A stretch of 64,000 nucleotides of DNA from Rhodanobacter sp. C06 (GCF_002001105.1 NZ_MUNP01000027.1:1-64000); one strand, 5' to 3'; shown: positions 10,245 through 19,891, counted from the first letter of the stretch. Made by a program: numbers and translations. The notes: generated by a model not told the origin, from the sequence alone.

Positions 10245-11509
10245 AGGTCAGGGTCTTGCGGATCGAGGTCGTACAACCGCCCCGCCGCATGCAGCAGATC
10301 CAGGTCGCCGGATAGCGCGGCTTCGCGCAGGCGCGCGCTGGGGTGGTGCAACAACTTGTTCGTGAGCGTGTGGGCGAGGAAGCCCAGCGCCTCGTCGGGC
10401 GACTTGCCGCGCGCGAGCATGGCGCGGGCCTTCTCCAGCACCTCGTCGCGATAGACCTCGGCGTGCTGGCGCAGGTCCAGCGCGGGATTGCGCAGGCCGA
10501 GCGCGCGGCGCCAAGCCATGTAGCGATCCACCTGCAGGTCGATGATCGCGTCGGCCTCGCGCGCGGCGGCGGCGCGCGAGCGGCGGTTGTCGTCGATCAC
10601 CTGCTGCAGGTCGTCGATGCCGTACAGGTATACGTCGGGCAGCTCGGCCACCGCGGGTTCGATGTCGCGCGGCACCGCGATGTCGACCATGAACATCGGC
10701 TTGCGCCGGCGCGTGGCCAGTGCCTGCTCGACCATCGCGCGGGTGACGACGGGCTGGCGCGCGGCGGTGGAGGCGATCACCACGTCGGCCTCGGCCAGGT
10801 GTTGCGGCAGGTCGGCCAGCGCGATCGCGTAGCCGCCGTAGCGGCCAGCGAGGTCTTGCGCGGTCTCCAGCGTGCGGTTCGCCACGATCAGCCGGCGCGC
10901 CTGCTTGTCGGCGAGGTGGCGCGCGGCCAGTTCGATGGTGTCGCCGGCGCCGATCAGCAGCACGCAGGCTTCGCGCAGGTCGGCGAACACCTGCTCGGCG
11001 AGGCGCACCGCGGTGAACGCCACCGACACGGTGTGCGCGCCGAGACGGGTTTCCGTGCGCACCCGCTTGGCCACCGCGAAGGTGTGCTGCAGCAAGCGGT
11101 CCAGTGGCGCCTTCAGCGTGTGCGCGTCGCGCGCGAGCTGGTAGGCGTCCTTCACCTGGCCGAGGATCTGCGGCTCGCCCAGCACCATCGAATCCAGCCC
11201 GGTTGCGACGCGGAAAAGGTGGCGCGCGGCGTCCTGCTCGTCGTGGCGGTACAGGAACTCGTCCAGCTTGCCGGGAGTCAGACGATGGTGGCGGCTCAGC
11301 CACGCCAGCGGCAGTTGCTCGGCGCCGGCGGCCACGCCCACGTACAGCTCGGTGCGGTTGCAGGTGGACAGGATCATCGCCTCTTCCACGCCGGGTTCCT
11401 GCTGCAGTTCGTGCAGGGCGGCGGCGGTGGCTTCGGGGTCGAACGCCACCTGTTCGCGCAGGGTGACCGGCGCGGTGAGGTGGTTGAGCCCGAGGGCGAT
11501 CAGCGGCAT
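10241..11509 (-). CDS. hemA: Glutamyl-tRNA reductase
   Basis: A 422-residue NADPH-dependent enzyme reducing Glu-tRNA(Glu) to glutamate-1-semialdehyde, the first step of C5-pathway haem synthesis. The catalytic cysteine is Cys50 in [31 protein letters not shown] and the Rossmann segment [17 protein letters not shown] follow, then the C-terminal dimerisation helix ending in the usual LHHPSARLR segment. The enzyme is cytoplasmic. It is divergent from the TPR lipoprotein and upstream of prfA. The last codons run into a REP arm, which supplies the stop. Confidence 0.96.
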   Translation of the reverse strand: MPLIALGLNHLTAPVTLREQVAFDPEATAAALHELQQEPGVEEAMILSTCNRTELYVGVAAGAEQLPLAWLSRHHRLTPGKLDEFLYRHDEQDAARHLFRVATGLDSMVLGEPQILGQVKDAYQLARDAHTLKAPLDRLLQHTFAVAKRVRTETRLGAHTVSVAFTAVRLAEQVFADLREACVLLIGAGDTIELAARHLADKQARRLIVANRTLETAQDLAGRYGGYAIALADLPQHLAEADVVIASTAARQPVVTRAMVEQALATRRRKPMFMVDIAVPRDIEPAVAELPDVYLYGIDDLQQVIDDNRRSRAAAAREADAIIDLQVDRYMAWRRALGLRNPALDLRQHAEVYRDEVLEKARAMLARGKSPDEALGFLAHTLTNKLLHHPSARLREAALSGDLDLLHAAGRLYDLDPQDPDL

Positions 11510-11658
11510 GGTGTGGCGAATCTTCCGGCGTGGGTCTGGCGGCGTAGGCTAAGCTTGTCGTCGAGGCGCCGTGGATACGGACACGGTCGTGGCGTGTTGG
11601 GCAGACGGACGGACAGACGGTGGTCAGTGTGCGAAGCAGGCGTTGCGGATTCAAGCAG

Positions 11659-13374
11659 ATGCGGCATTTTACGGCAGCCGCGACGCTGATGCTCGGGCTG
11701 GTCGGCTGCGCCCAGGCGCCGCTGAAACCGGCCGCCAAATCGGCGGCGGCCGCGGCCCAGCCGCTGGCGCGGATGACGGTGGTGACGCCGGACGAGGATC
11801 ACGACCTGCTCGCGCAGTTGCTGGCCGGCGAAATGGCGCTGGGCCACAGTGATCTGAAGACCGCCGCCGTCCATTACGGCAAGGCGATGGTGCTGGGCGA
11901 CGATCCCGCGGTGGCCGAGCGCGCCGCGATGCTGGCGATCGCGACGCGCGATGATGCGGCCGCCGCACGTGCGCTGGACCGCTGGCAGGCGCTGGGCGCG
12001 AAGCCCGCGGCGATGGCGCAGGCGCGGGCCCAGCTCGCGCTGAATCGCGGCGACACCGCCGAGGCGCGGCGCCAGCTGGAGATCCTCGTCGGCAGCCACG
12101 ACAAGAACGCCTGGCGCCAATTCGGCCAGGTGTTGCTGGGCGCGCGCGACCAGGCCCAGGCCGGGCAGCTGCTGGAGGGGCTGGCCACGCCGCAGCGCCT
12201 GCCTGCCGACCCGCAGGCCTGGCTGGCGATGAGCGAGCTGGGTGACAAGCTGGGTCGCCATGCCTACGCGCAGCACATCGCGGACGCCGCGCTGGCACGC
12301 TTCCGCAACAACGCCGAGGTGTATGCCTGGGCGGCGCAAATGAAGGCGCGCAACGGCGACGCCAAGGGCGCGCGCGCGCTGCTGCAGCAGGCGATCGCCA
12401 AGGCGCCCGACAACGTGCACCTGCGCCTGGTCTACGCCAGCATGCTCAGCGCGTCCGGCGATTACGCGGCGGCCGCGAAGCTGCTCGACCACGGCCCGCA
12501 GGACGCCGACACCTACCAGCTGCGCGCCGCGCTGGCGGCGCGCAGCAACGACACCAAGGCGCTGGCGGCGCTGTATCGCCAGCTGCAGCAGGCCGCACCG
12601 GACGTGCGCGAACAGAACGCCTTCCTGCTCGGCCAGCTGGCCGAGATGCAGCACCACGAGACCGAGGCGCTGGCCTGGTACGGCCAGGTCGGCGACGACG
12701 ATCCGCATGCCTTCGACGCCGACCTGCGCAGCGCCGTGCTGCTGCAGGCGCAGGGCAAGAGCGGCGCGGCGCACGAACTGCTGGGCCAGATGCAGCTGGA
12801 CTATCTCGACCAGCCGGCCCAACTGCGCCAGGCCTGGCAGCTCGACGCCGAGCTCTACATGCGCGAGCAGCACTACGTGCAGGCGATCAACGCATTCACC
12901 CGCGCGCTGCAGGTGGTGCCGAACGACCCGGGCCTGCTGTACGGCCGCGGCCTGGCCTACGCCGAGGCCGGCCAGACCGATCTCGCGGTGCAGGATTTCC
13001 GCAGCCTGCTCAAGCTCAAGCCCGACGACATCGACGCCAGCAACGCGCTGGGCTACACCCTGGTCGACGCGAACCGCGACCTGCCCGAGGCGGAGCAGCT
13101 GATCGCGAAAGCGCGCGCGGCGCGGCCGAATGATCCGGCGATCGCCGATTCCTGGGGCTGGCTGCAGTACCGGCTGGGCCATCTCGACCAGGCGGTGCAG
13201 GCGCTGCGCGGCGCGTGGCAAGCGGGCAAGGATGCCGATGTCGGCGTGCATCTGGGCGAGGCGCTGTGGGCGCAGGGCAACCATGCGGACGCGCGGCACG
13301 TATTCGACGAGGTGCACAAGATCGATCCGCACAACGCCAGCCTGCAAGGCGTGCTGAAGCGACTCCATCCATGA
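11659..13374 (+). CDS. TPR-repeat lipoprotein
   Basis: A 571-residue protein with a lipoprotein signal (MRHFTAAATLMLGLVGC, lipidated Cys17) followed by an Ala-rich linker and about twelve tetratricopeptide-like helical hairpins to the end (for example LLYGRGLAYAEAGQTDLAVQ and SWGWLQYRLGHLDQAVQALR). It is probably anchored in the outer membrane facing the periplasm, acting as an assembly scaffold. A TPR protein at this place between hemA and lolB is common in xanthomonads and pseudomonads. The start was chosen for the lipobox; a GTG 13 codons upstream is possible. Its TGA overlaps the lolB ATG. Confidence 0.85.
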   Translation: MRHFTAAATLMLGLVGCAQAPLKPAAKSAAAAAQPLARMTVVTPDEDHDLLAQLLAGEMALGHSDLKTAAVHYGKAMVLGDDPAVAERAAMLAIATRDDAAAARALDRWQALGAKPAAMAQARAQLALNRGDTAEARRQLEILVGSHDKNAWRQFGQVLLGARDQAQAGQLLEGLATPQRLPADPQAWLAMSELGDKLGRHAYAQHIADAALARFRNNAEVYAWAAQMKARNGDAKGARALLQQAIAKAPDNVHLRLVYASMLSASGDYAAAAKLLDHGPQDADTYQLRAALAARSNDTKALAALYRQLQQAAPDVREQNAFLLGQLAEMQHHETEALAWYGQVGDDDPHAFDADLRSAVLLQAQGKSGAAHELLGQMQLDYLDQPAQLRQAWQLDAELYMREQHYVQAINAFTRALQVVPNDPGLLYGRGLAYAEAGQTDLAVQDFRSLLKLKPDDIDASNALGYTLVDANRDLPEAEQLIAKARAARPNDPAIADSWGWLQYRLGHLDQAVQALRGAWQAGKDADVGVHLGEALWAQGNHADARHVFDEVHKIDPHNASLQGVLKRLHP

Positions 13375-13976
13375 AGTCCCATCACCGGCTCCTCGCGGCG
13401 GCGCTGCCGCTGCTGCTCGCCGCCTGCGCGCCGCAGCTCGTGCGCATCAAGGGCGATGCCAGCCTGCTCAATGCGCAGGTCGCGCGCGAACACGCGCTGG
13501 CGCACACCGACCACTGGACGCTGGAAGGGCGGCTGGGCGTCTCCGACGGCCACACCGGCGGCAGTGGCGGTTTCACCTGGACCCAGGACGGCGACAGCTA
13601 CCGCTTCGTGTTCCGCACGCCGATCACCGGCCGCAGCTTCGAGCTCAGCGGCGGCCCCGATGGCGCCCTGCTCGAAGGGTTGGACGGCGGCCCGCTGCAG
13701 GGCACCGATGCCGAGGCCTTGATGCGCCGCGCGCTGGGCTGGGAAGTGCCGCTGCACGATCTGCGCGCCTGGGTGCTGGGACTGCGCGCGGACAGCGGTC
13801 CGGCCGAGCTGGCGTTCGGCGACAACCAGTTGCCCTCGCTGCTCACCCAGGACGGCTGGACGGTGGATTACCGCGCCTGGGATACCGCGCGCCAGCCGGC
13901 GCTGCCCACCACGATCTTCGCCGCGCGGCCGCCGTACAAGGTGCGGCTGTCGGTGGAGAACTGGACGATCCGCTAG
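13371..13976 (+). CDS. lolB: Outer-membrane lipoprotein LolB
   Basis: A 201-residue LolB. The lipoprotein signal ends in LLAAC with Cys19 as the lipid anchor. The mature part holds the LolB beta-barrel signature, with WTLEGRLGVSDGHTGGSGGFTW early and a PYKVRLSVENWTIR end typical of the family. LolB accepts lipoproteins from periplasmic LolA and inserts them in the outer membrane. Its ATG overlaps the stop of the TPR lipoprotein gene (ATGA). Position before ispE is conserved in gammaproteobacteria. Confidence 0.93.
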   Translation: MKSHHRLLAAALPLLLAACAPQLVRIKGDASLLNAQVAREHALAHTDHWTLEGRLGVSDGHTGGSGGFTWTQDGDSYRFVFRTPITGRSFELSGGPDGALLEGLDGGPLQGTDAEALMRRALGWEVPLHDLRAWVLGLRADSGPAELAFGDNQLPSLLTQDGWTVDYRAWDTARQPALPTTIFAARPPYKVRLSVENWTIR

Positions 13977-14003
13977 ACTGCGCAGCCCGCCAGGGCCTCC
14001 CGC

Positions 14004-15401
14004 ATGAGCTGCACCATCGTTCCCGCCCGCCTCGACCAGGCCGACACGCTGTGCGACATCGAGCGCGCCGCGCAGGAGCTGTTCCGTGGCCATCCCGCGT
14101 GGCCGTCATATGCCGCCGCGGCCATGGATGCGCAGGCGCTGGCTGAAGCGATCAGCGCGGGCCGCGTATGGGTGGCGCTGGACGAGGATGGCTGCGCCGT
14201 GGGCTTCGTGGGCGTGGAGATCGAGGACGGCGAGGTCGGCATCGCCGAGATCGACGTGCTTCCCAGCCACGGCCGGCGCGGCATCGGCGCAGCGTTGCTG
14301 GAGCATGCGTGCGCCTGGGCGGCCGAGTCGGGCTATCCGTCCGTGGTGCTGGGCACGCTTGCCGACGTGCCGTGGAACGCGCCGTTCTACGCGCGCCACG
14401 GCTTCGTGGCCATCGATCCGGGGCACTACACGCCGGCGCTGGCGGCGCACGCCGGGAGCGACCGCGAGCGCGGGTTTCCGATGCATCTGCGGGTCTTCAT
14501 GCGACGCCGCCTGCAGCCATCGCCTGCCGGTTGGACGCGCTGGCCGGCGCCGGCCAAGCTCAACCTGTTCCTGCGCATCACCGACCGTCGCGCCGACGGT
14601 TACCACGAGCTGCAGACCGTGTTCCGTCTGTTGGACTGGGGCGACGAACTGCGCCTGCGCGTGCGCGCGGACGGCGAAATCCACCGCCTCACCGAGGTGC
14701 CCGGCGTGCCCGCGCAGGAGGATCTGGTGGTGCGCGCCGCACGGCTGCTGCAGGAGCAATCGGGCAGCGCGCTGGGCGCCGAGATCGAAATCGGGAAGCG
14801 CATCCCGATGGGCGGCGGCCTTGGCGGCGGCAGCTCCGACGCCGCCACCGTGCTGGTGGCGCTGAACCACTTGTGGTGCTGCGGGCTGGACGAGGACGCG
14901 CTGGCCGAACTGGGCCGGCGGCTGGGCGCCGACGTGCCGGTGTTCGTGCGCGGCCGTTCGGCCTGGGCCGAGGGCGTAGGCGAACGACTCAGCCCGCTGG
15001 CGCTGCCGCGACGGCACTACGTGGTGCTCGATCCGCACGCGCACGTGCCCACCGCGGCGCTGTTTCAAGCGCCTGAATTGACACGAAATGCGCCCCCGGC
15101 GACAATTTCGTCCTTTGTTTCGGGCGAAACGACGGAAAACGCCTTCACACCGGTGGTGCGCGCGCGCCATCCCGGCGTGGCGGCGGCGCTGGACTGGCTG
15201 GGTCGCCACGGGGCGGCAAGGCTTTCCGGCAGCGGCGGCTGCGTGTTCCTGGAAACGGCAACGCGCGAGCAAGCCGAAGCCGTGGCGACGCAGTGCCCCA
15301 AGGAATTCGGCGTTCACATGGCGAGCGGCGTGAACCGTTCACCTTTGCTGGCTGCGCTGAACCGTCACCGCGCGGTTGTCGCCGGAACAAAAACGGATTG
15401 A
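14004..15401 (+). CDS. ispE: GNAT acetyltransferase fused in frame to IspE (CDP-ME kinase)
   Basis: One continuous 465-codon frame. Residues 1-165 form a GNAT N-acetyltransferase: EIDVLPSHGRRGIGAALLEH holds the acetyl-CoA loop RRGIGA, and NAPFYARHGF is the usual strand near the end. Residues about 174-465 form 4-diphosphocytidyl-2-C-methyl-D-erythritol kinase of the MEP isoprenoid pathway: WPAPAKLNLFL with the catalytic Lys, the GHMP ATP loop PMGGGLGGGSSDAA, LGADVPVF with the catalytic Asp, and LSGSGGCVF. No stop separates them. ATG14499 (residue 166) could start a free-standing 300-residue IspE, but I see no Shine-Dalgarno before it. IspE assignment is firm; whether the product is a fusion is open. 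Confidence 0.88.
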   Translation: MSCTIVPARLDQADTLCDIERAAQELFRGHPAWPSYAAAAMDAQALAEAISAGRVWVALDEDGCAVGFVGVEIEDGEVGIAEIDVLPSHGRRGIGAALLEHACAWAAESGYPSVVLGTLADVPWNAPFYARHGFVAIDPGHYTPALAAHAGSDRERGFPMHLRVFMRRRLQPSPAGWTRWPAPAKLNLFLRITDRRADGYHELQTVFRLLDWGDELRLRVRADGEIHRLTEVPGVPAQEDLVVRAARLLQEQSGSALGAEIEIGKRIPMGGGLGGGSSDAATVLVALNHLWCCGLDEDALAELGRRLGADVPVFVRGRSAWAEGVGERLSPLALPRRHYVVLDPHAHVPTAALFQAPELTRNAPPATISSFVSGETTENAFTPVVRARHPGVAAALDWLGRHGAARLSGSGGCVFLETATREQAEAVATQCPKEFGVHMASGVNRSPLLAALNRHRAVVAGTKTD

Positions 15402-15572
15402 CCAGGTGCCACCCCAAAGTGTCGCCGTTCCATCGGACAGTTCGGCCAGGATGGCCAGGATGGCCAGTAGAGCCTTCCGTCGCATGGACGTGGCGCAGTG
15501 AATATCGGGAAGTCCGGCCCGGACGGCCGGTGGAGCTTCCAGCCGCATGGATGTGGCGTAGTGAATGAATAC
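15402..15572. repeat. Compound palindromes between ispE and tRNA-Gln
   Basis: No gene is visible. Two overlapping GGCCAGGATGGCC hairpins (15444-15465) are followed by CGCATGGACGTGGCG (15481-15495). A second unit follows: CCGGCC-CGGAC-GGCCGG (15514-15530), then GCCGCATGGATGTGGC (15542-15557). Each unit pairs a GC hairpin whose loop reads AGGA or CGGA with a second palindrome centred on CATGGA. Confidence 0.7.
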
Positions 15573-15649
15573 TGGGGCGTCGCCAAGCTGGTTAAGGCAC
15601 GGGATTTTGATTCCCGCATACGCAGGTTCGAATCCTGCCGCCCCAGCCA
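15573..15649 (+). tRNA. tRNA-Gln (anticodon TTG)
   Basis: A 77-base cloverleaf. Acceptor TGGGGCG pairs with CGCCCCA; anticodon stem CGGGA/TCCCG encloses loop TTTTGAT, giving anticodon TTG; the T-arm contains GGTTCGAATCC; CCA is encoded. A tRNA-Gln between ispE and prs is typical of this lineage. Confidence 0.97.
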
Positions 15650-15685
15650 TCCAGCAGCAGTTGCAGGTTACCGAGGAACACAAGC

Positions 15686-16645
15686 GTGGACAGGTCCAGC
15701 CCGATGATGCTGTTTACCGGCAAGGCGCACCCCGCATTGGCGGAGGACGTCGCGCATCGCCTCGGCGTGCCGCTGGGCAAGGCGCTGGTCAGCACCTTCA
15801 GTGACGGCGAGGTGCAGATCGAGATCGAGGAGAACGTCCGCAACCAGGACGTGTTCGTGCTGCAGCCCACCGGCGCGCCGAGCGCGAAGAACCTGGTCGA
15901 GCTGCTGGCGCTGGCCGACGCGCTCAAGCGCGCCTCGGCCGCCAGCGTCACCGCGGTGATCCCGTACTTCGGCTATGCGCGGCAGGACCGCCGCCCGCGT
16001 TCGGCGCGCGTGCCGATCACCGCGAAGCTGGTGGCGAAGCTGATCAGCACCGCCGGCGTCGACCGCGTGCTCACGGTGGACCTGCATGCCGAGCAGATCC
16101 AGGGCTTCTTCGACATCCCGGTGGACAACGTCTATGCCTCGCCGGTGCTGCTGGCCGACATCTGGCGCCACTTCAGCATGGACGACATGATCGTGGTGAG
16201 CCCGGACGTGGGCGGCGTGGTGCGCGCCCGCGCGCTGGCCAAGCGGCTGGACGACGCGGACCTCGCGATCATCGACAAGCGTCGCCCCAAGGCGAACGTG
16301 GCCACGGTGATGAACATCATCGGCGACGTGGCGGGCAAGACCTGCGTGATGGTGGACGACATCGTCGACACCGCCGGCACGCTGTGCGCCGCGGCCGCGG
16401 CGCTGAAGGAGCGCGGCGCGAAGAAGGTGGTGGCCTACTGCGTGCACCCGGTGCTGTCCGGCGCGGCGATGCACAACCTGGAGAATTCCCAGCTCGACCA
16501 GTTGGTGGTCACCAACACGCTGCCGCTGAGCCCCGAGGCCCAGGCCTGCGCGAAGATCCGCCAGCTCTCGGTGGCCGAGCTGCTGGCCGAAACGATCCGC
16601 CGCATCGCCTTCGGCGAGTCGGTGAGCTCGCTGTACGTGGATTGA
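15686..16645 (+). CDS. prs: Ribose-phosphate pyrophosphokinase
   Basis: A 319-residue PRPP synthetase, transferring pyrophosphate from ATP to ribose 5-phosphate for nucleotide, His and Trp synthesis. Family motifs are [15 protein letters not shown] near residue 32, the flexible-loop [15 protein letters not shown], the [12 protein letters not shown] segment and the PRPP-binding loop [12 protein letters not shown]. The GTG start is preceded by GAGGAA; the ATG six codons later would remove MDRSSP and is also plausible. The enzyme is cytoplasmic and hexameric in known homologues. It lies 36 bases after tRNA-Gln. Confidence 0.95.
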   Translation: MDRSSPMMLFTGKAHPALAEDVAHRLGVPLGKALVSTFSDGEVQIEIEENVRNQDVFVLQPTGAPSAKNLVELLALADALKRASAASVTAVIPYFGYARQDRRPRSARVPITAKLVAKLISTAGVDRVLTVDLHAEQIQGFFDIPVDNVYASPVLLADIWRHFSMDDMIVVSPDVGGVVRARALAKRLDDADLAIIDKRRPKANVATVMNIIGDVAGKTCVMVDDIVDTAGTLCAAAAALKERGAKKVVAYCVHPVLSGAAMHNLENSQLDQLVVTNTLPLSPEAQACAKIRQLSVAELLAETIRRIAFGESVSSLYVD

Positions 16646-16649
16646 GAAT

Positions 16650-16785
16650 TTGGAAGTCCGCCCAGGATGGGCGGTTTTGATGTTCAGCTCTCTCGGCATG
16701 GATGCCGCGTGGAAATTTTGAAAGTTCGCCCAGGACGGGCGGTTTTGATGTACGGCTTTTCGCGGCATGGATGCCGCGTGGAAGT
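16650..16785. repeat. Tandem pair of compound palindromes before rplY
   Basis: Two copies of a 68-base unit. Copy one: CCGCCC-AGGAT-GGGCGG (16658-16674), TTTT, then CGGCAT-GG-ATGCCG (16694-16707). Copy two: CGCCC-AGGAC-GGGCG (16727-16741), TTTT, then CGCGGCAT-GG-ATGCCGCG (16761-16778). The first hairpin of each, with its T run, could work as a weak terminator between prs and rplY. Confidence 0.75.
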
Positions 16786-16857
16786 AACGGACTCCCCTGG
16801 TCGCGGGAGAGTCGCAATCCCACCGCAAGGTGGGTCAACCTCAAGGTAGTAAAAGAA

Positions 16858-17529
16858 ATGGCACAGACTCATGAAATCAAGGCCGAAGGCCGCAAGGACG
16901 AGGGGAAGGGTGCGAGCCGCCGCCTGCGTCGCGCGAGCTTCGTTCCGGCCGTCGTCTATGGTGCGGGCCAGCCCGCGCAGAGCATCCAGATCGAGCACAA
17001 CACCATCCTGCTCGCCGCCAAGCACGAGTGGTTCTTCTCCTCCGTGCTCGACCTGAACGTCGACGGCAAGGTGCAGAAGGTGCTGGTGCGCGACTGGCAG
17101 AAGCACCCGTTCAAGCAGCAGATGATGCACATGGACTTCCTGCGCATCGACGAGAACGCCAAGCTGCGCGTGAACGTGCCGCTGCACTTCCTGAACCAGG
17201 AGAAGTCCGACGCCGCCAAGACCTCCGGCGTGGTGATCTCGCACAACCTGACCGAAGTGGAAGTCTCCTGCCTGCCGCGGGACCTGCCCGAGTTCATCGA
17301 GCTGGACCTGGCTGACCTCAAGCCCGGCGACATCGTGCACCTCTCGCAGGTGAAGCTGCCCAAGGGCGTGGAGAGCGTGGCGCTGCACCTGGGTGCCGAC
17401 CACGACATGACCGTGGTCACCGCGAATACGGTGAAGGAAGAGGTCGAGGAAGCGCCGGCCGACGCCGCCGCCGCGACCGAGGCCGCGCCGGCCGCGGCCG
17501 CCGCGCCGGCCAAGGACGCCAAGAAGTAA
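16858..17529 (+). CDS. rplY: 50S ribosomal protein L25 (long, CTC form)
   Basis: A 223-residue L25/CTC protein. The N-terminal 5S rRNA-binding domain (about 1-95) contains the R-RLRRASFVPAVVYG-type start and WQKHPFKQQMMHMDF. A C-terminal TL5 domain (about 100-190) and an Ala/Pro/Lys-rich tail follow. This long form is common outside the enterics. It binds 5S rRNA in the large subunit. The start is preceded by AAGG. It is separated from prs by the palindrome pair at 16650-16785. Confidence 0.95.
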   Translation: MAQTHEIKAEGRKDEGKGASRRLRRASFVPAVVYGAGQPAQSIQIEHNTILLAAKHEWFFSSVLDLNVDGKVQKVLVRDWQKHPFKQQMMHMDFLRIDENAKLRVNVPLHFLNQEKSDAAKTSGVVISHNLTEVEVSCLPRDLPEFIELDLADLKPGDIVHLSQVKLPKGVESVALHLGADHDMTVVTANTVKEEVEEAPADAAAATEAAPAAAAAPAKDAKK

Positions 17530-17535
17530 GCCGCT

Positions 17536-17565
17536 GCGACCCGCGTCCGTCAGGGCGCGGGTCGC
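17536..17565 (+). terminator. GC-rich hairpin between rplY and pth
   Basis: A perfect 10-base stem, GCGACCCGCG/CGCGGGTCGC, with a 10-base loop, immediately after the rplY stop and 16 bases before the pth start. No T run follows, so it may be a 3'-end stabiliser rather than an intrinsic terminator. Confidence 0.5.
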
Positions 17566-17581
17566 ACGCTTGCTGGCCGTC

Positions 17582-18166
17582 ATGGCGGGTCTGCGACTCA
17601 TCGTCGGGCTGGGCAATCCCGGCGCCGAATACCTCCGAACCCGGCACAATGCCGGGTTCTGGCTTGTGGACGCCCTCGTGGCGGGGCACGGTGCGCGCTG
17701 GGGCTTCGACGGCAAGCTGCACGGCGAGACCTGCAAGCTGCGCATCGGCGGCGAGAGCGTATGGCTACTCAAGCCCGCCACCTTCATGAACAAGAGCGGC
17801 ATCGCGGTGGCTTCCGCGCTGCGCTACTACAAGATCGAACCTGCGGAATGCCTGGTCGCCCACGATGACCTGGATCTTCCTGCCGGCACCACGCGCCTGA
17901 AGTTCGACGGCGGCCATGGCGGCCAGAACGGCTTGCGCGACATCGTCGCCCACCTGGGCCACGGCAAGTTCCACCGCCTGCGCATCGGCATCGGCCATCC
18001 CGGCCACAAGGACCAGGTCACCTCGTGGGTGCTGGGCCGGCCCTCGGCGCCGGACGAGGACGCGATCCTCGACGGCATCGCCCGCGCGCTGGACGTGCTG
18101 CCGCTGACGGTGGACGGCCAGTTCGACAAGGCGATGCAGCAGTTGCATACCGCCGATGGCAAGTAG
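17582..18166 (+). CDS. pth: Peptidyl-tRNA hydrolase
   Basis: A 194-residue Pth that recycles tRNA by cleaving peptidyl-tRNA released from stalled ribosomes. Motifs: GLGNPGAEY at residues 9-17, RHNAGF with the catalytic His22, KPATFMNKSG and VAHDDLDLPAGTTRLK, followed by GGHGGQNGLRDI. The size is normal. ATG17582 was preferred to the TTG four codons upstream because the protein then begins MAGLRLIVGLGNPG as in relatives. The rplY-pth-ychF order is conserved in gammaproteobacteria. Confidence 0.96.
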   Translation: MAGLRLIVGLGNPGAEYLRTRHNAGFWLVDALVAGHGARWGFDGKLHGETCKLRIGGESVWLLKPATFMNKSGIAVASALRYYKIEPAECLVAHDDLDLPAGTTRLKFDGGHGGQNGLRDIVAHLGHGKFHRLRIGIGHPGHKDQVTSWVLGRPSAPDEDAILDGIARALDVLPLTVDGQFDKAMQQLHTADGK

Positions 18167-18177
18167 GTTTTCCTGAC

Positions 18178-18202
18178 GCCGTTGCCGCTTTCGCGCAACG
18201 GC
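18178..18202 (+). terminator. Hairpin between pth and ychF
   Basis: GCCGTTGC (18178-18185) pairs with GCAACGGC (18195-18202) around a 9-base loop. It lies in the 69-base pth-ychF spacer and lacks a following T run. Confidence 0.4.
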
Positions 18203-18235
18203 GCTCGCAACAGCACAAACGTTTCGGAGTTTTCC

Positions 18236-19327
18236 ATGGGCATCAAATGCGGCATCGTCGGCCTGCCCAACGTCGGCAAGTCCACCCTGTTCAACGCGCT
18301 GACCAAGGCCGGCATCGCCGCGGCAAACTTCCCGTTCTGCACGATCGAGCCGAACGTGGGCGTGGTGCCGGTGCCCGACCCGCGGCTCAATGCGCTGGCG
18401 GCCATCGTCAATCCGCAGAAGGTCATTCCCACGGCGGTGGAGTTCGTCGACATCGCCGGTCTGGTCGCCGGTGCCTCGAAGGGCGAGGGACTGGGCAACA
18501 AGTTCCTCGCGCACATCCGCGAGGTGGACGCGATCGCCCATGTGGTGCGCTGCTTCGAGCACGGCGACATCGTGCACGTGGCCGGCAAGGTCGATCCCAT
18601 CGCCGACATCGAAACCATCGACACCGAGCTGGCGCTGGCCGACCTGGAGTCGGTGGAGAAGGCGCTGAACCGTGCCGAGCGCGCCGCCAAGGCGAACGAC
18701 AAGGAAGCGCTGGCGAAGAAGCCGGTGCTGCAGAAGCTCGCTGCCACGCTCAACGAGGGTCGGTCGGCACGCAGCGCGAAGCTGGACGAGGAGGAAAAGG
18801 CGCTGGTGCGCGACCTGTTCCTGCTCACACTGAAGCCGCTGATGTACATCGCGAACGTGCTGGAAGACGGCTTCGAGAACAACCCGCACCTCGACGCCGT
18901 GCGCGCCCGTGCCGCGGAGGAGGGTGCCGAGGTGGTGCCGGTGTGCGCCGCGATCGAGGAGGAGCTGGCCCAGCTCGACGACGCCGACCGCGACGAGTTC
19001 CTCAAGGACCTCGGCCTGGACGAGCCGGGACTCAACCGCGTGATCCGCGCCGGCTACAAGCTGCTCGACCTGCAGACCTATTTCACCGCCGGCGTGAAGG
19101 AAGTGCGCGCCTGGACGATCAAGCGCGGCTTCACCGCGCCGCAGGCCGCGGGCGTGATCCACACCGACTTCGAACGCGGCTTCATCCGTGCCGAGACGGT
19201 CGGCTACGACGACTTCATCCAGTACAAGGGCGAGCAGGGCGCGGCGCAGGCCGGCCGCCTGCGCAAGGAAGGCAAGGATTACGTGGTCAAGGATGGCGAC
19301 GTGCTGCACTTCCTGTTCAACGTCTGA
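18236..19327 (+). CDS. ychF: Redox-regulated ATPase YchF
   Basis: A 363-residue member of the universally conserved Obg-related YchF/OLA1 family. Walker [10 protein letters not shown] at 9-17, [22 protein letters not shown] (hydrophobic residue in place of catalytic Gln, as usual for HAS-type NTPases) and the C-terminal TGS domain with the characteristic [20 protein letters not shown] ending. It prefers ATP over GTP and associates with ribosomes. GGAG stands before the ATG. The length is exactly that of E. coli YchF. Confidence 0.96.
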   Translation: MGIKCGIVGLPNVGKSTLFNALTKAGIAAANFPFCTIEPNVGVVPVPDPRLNALAAIVNPQKVIPTAVEFVDIAGLVAGASKGEGLGNKFLAHIREVDAIAHVVRCFEHGDIVHVAGKVDPIADIETIDTELALADLESVEKALNRAERAAKANDKEALAKKPVLQKLAATLNEGRSARSAKLDEEEKALVRDLFLLTLKPLMYIANVLEDGFENNPHLDAVRARAAEEGAEVVPVCAAIEEELAQLDDADRDEFLKDLGLDEPGLNRVIRAGYKLLDLQTYFTAGVKEVRAWTIKRGFTAPQAAGVIHTDFERGFIRAETVGYDDFIQYKGEQGAAQAGRLRKEGKDYVVKDGDVLHFLFNV

Positions 19328-19330
19328 GAC

Positions 19331-19348
19331 GCTGCCGCCAGGGCGGCA
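19331..19348 (+). terminator. Short hairpin after ychF
   Basis: TGCCGCC/GGCGGCA (19333-19348) just past the ychF stop, with no T run. It may end or protect the ychF transcript. Confidence 0.35.
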
Positions 19349-19408
19349 TGCGCCGTCGCTGAGTGGTCCGTGCGAGGATGCGCGCCACTCGGTAGTGCAG
19401 GGTGGAGC

Positions 19409-19891
19409 ATGGCGGAGGCAGTGCTGCGGATCCGGTTGGGACGTCCCGCGGACGCCCGCGCGGTGAGTATGCTGGTGCGCCGCGTGACGCGGCGCTGGAT
19501 CGTGCCCGACCAGCCGCGCGAGGCGGGCTTGGCGCTGTTGTCACGGCAAGGTGCGGCGGACCAGCGCCAGCACATGGCCGAAGGCCATCGTTTCCATCTC
19601 GCCTGGCTCGGCGGCACTTTGGTGGGCGTGGTGGCCATGCGTGACGACAGCCATCTCACCCAGCTCTTCGTCGGCACCCGCTACCACGGGCGTGGCATCG
19701 CGCGGCGACTGTGGCAACGCGCGATGGCCGACGCGGTGCGTCGCGCCGGCACGCGTCGCTTCACGCTCAACGCCTCGCGCTGCGCGGTACCGGCCTATCG
19801 CCGGCTGGGTTTCGTGGCCACCGGGCCGGAGCGGTTTTCGCCGAACGGCGTGCTCACCACGCCGATGCTGCTGGAATGCGCGCCGGCCTGA
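19409..19891 (+). CDS. GNAT family N-acetyltransferase
   Basis: A 160-residue single-domain GNAT. It has an N-terminal RIRLGRPADARAVSMLVRR helix, the acetyl-CoA site TQLFVGTRYHGRGIARRLW with the R-x-x-G-x-A/G loop (YHGRGIA), and a final NASRCAVPAYRRLGFVATG strand-helix. The substrate is unknown. The start was placed at the ATG preceded by GGTGGAGC; an upstream in-frame ATG would add 13 weakly conserved residues. It stands alone between ychF and the thioesterase gene, 51 bases before the latter. Confidence 0.82.
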   Translation: MAEAVLRIRLGRPADARAVSMLVRRVTRRWIVPDQPREAGLALLSRQGAADQRQHMAEGHRFHLAWLGGTLVGVVAMRDDSHLTQLFVGTRYHGRGIARRLWQRAMADAVRRAGTRRFTLNASRCAVPAYRRLGFVATGPERFSPNGVLTTPMLLECAPA

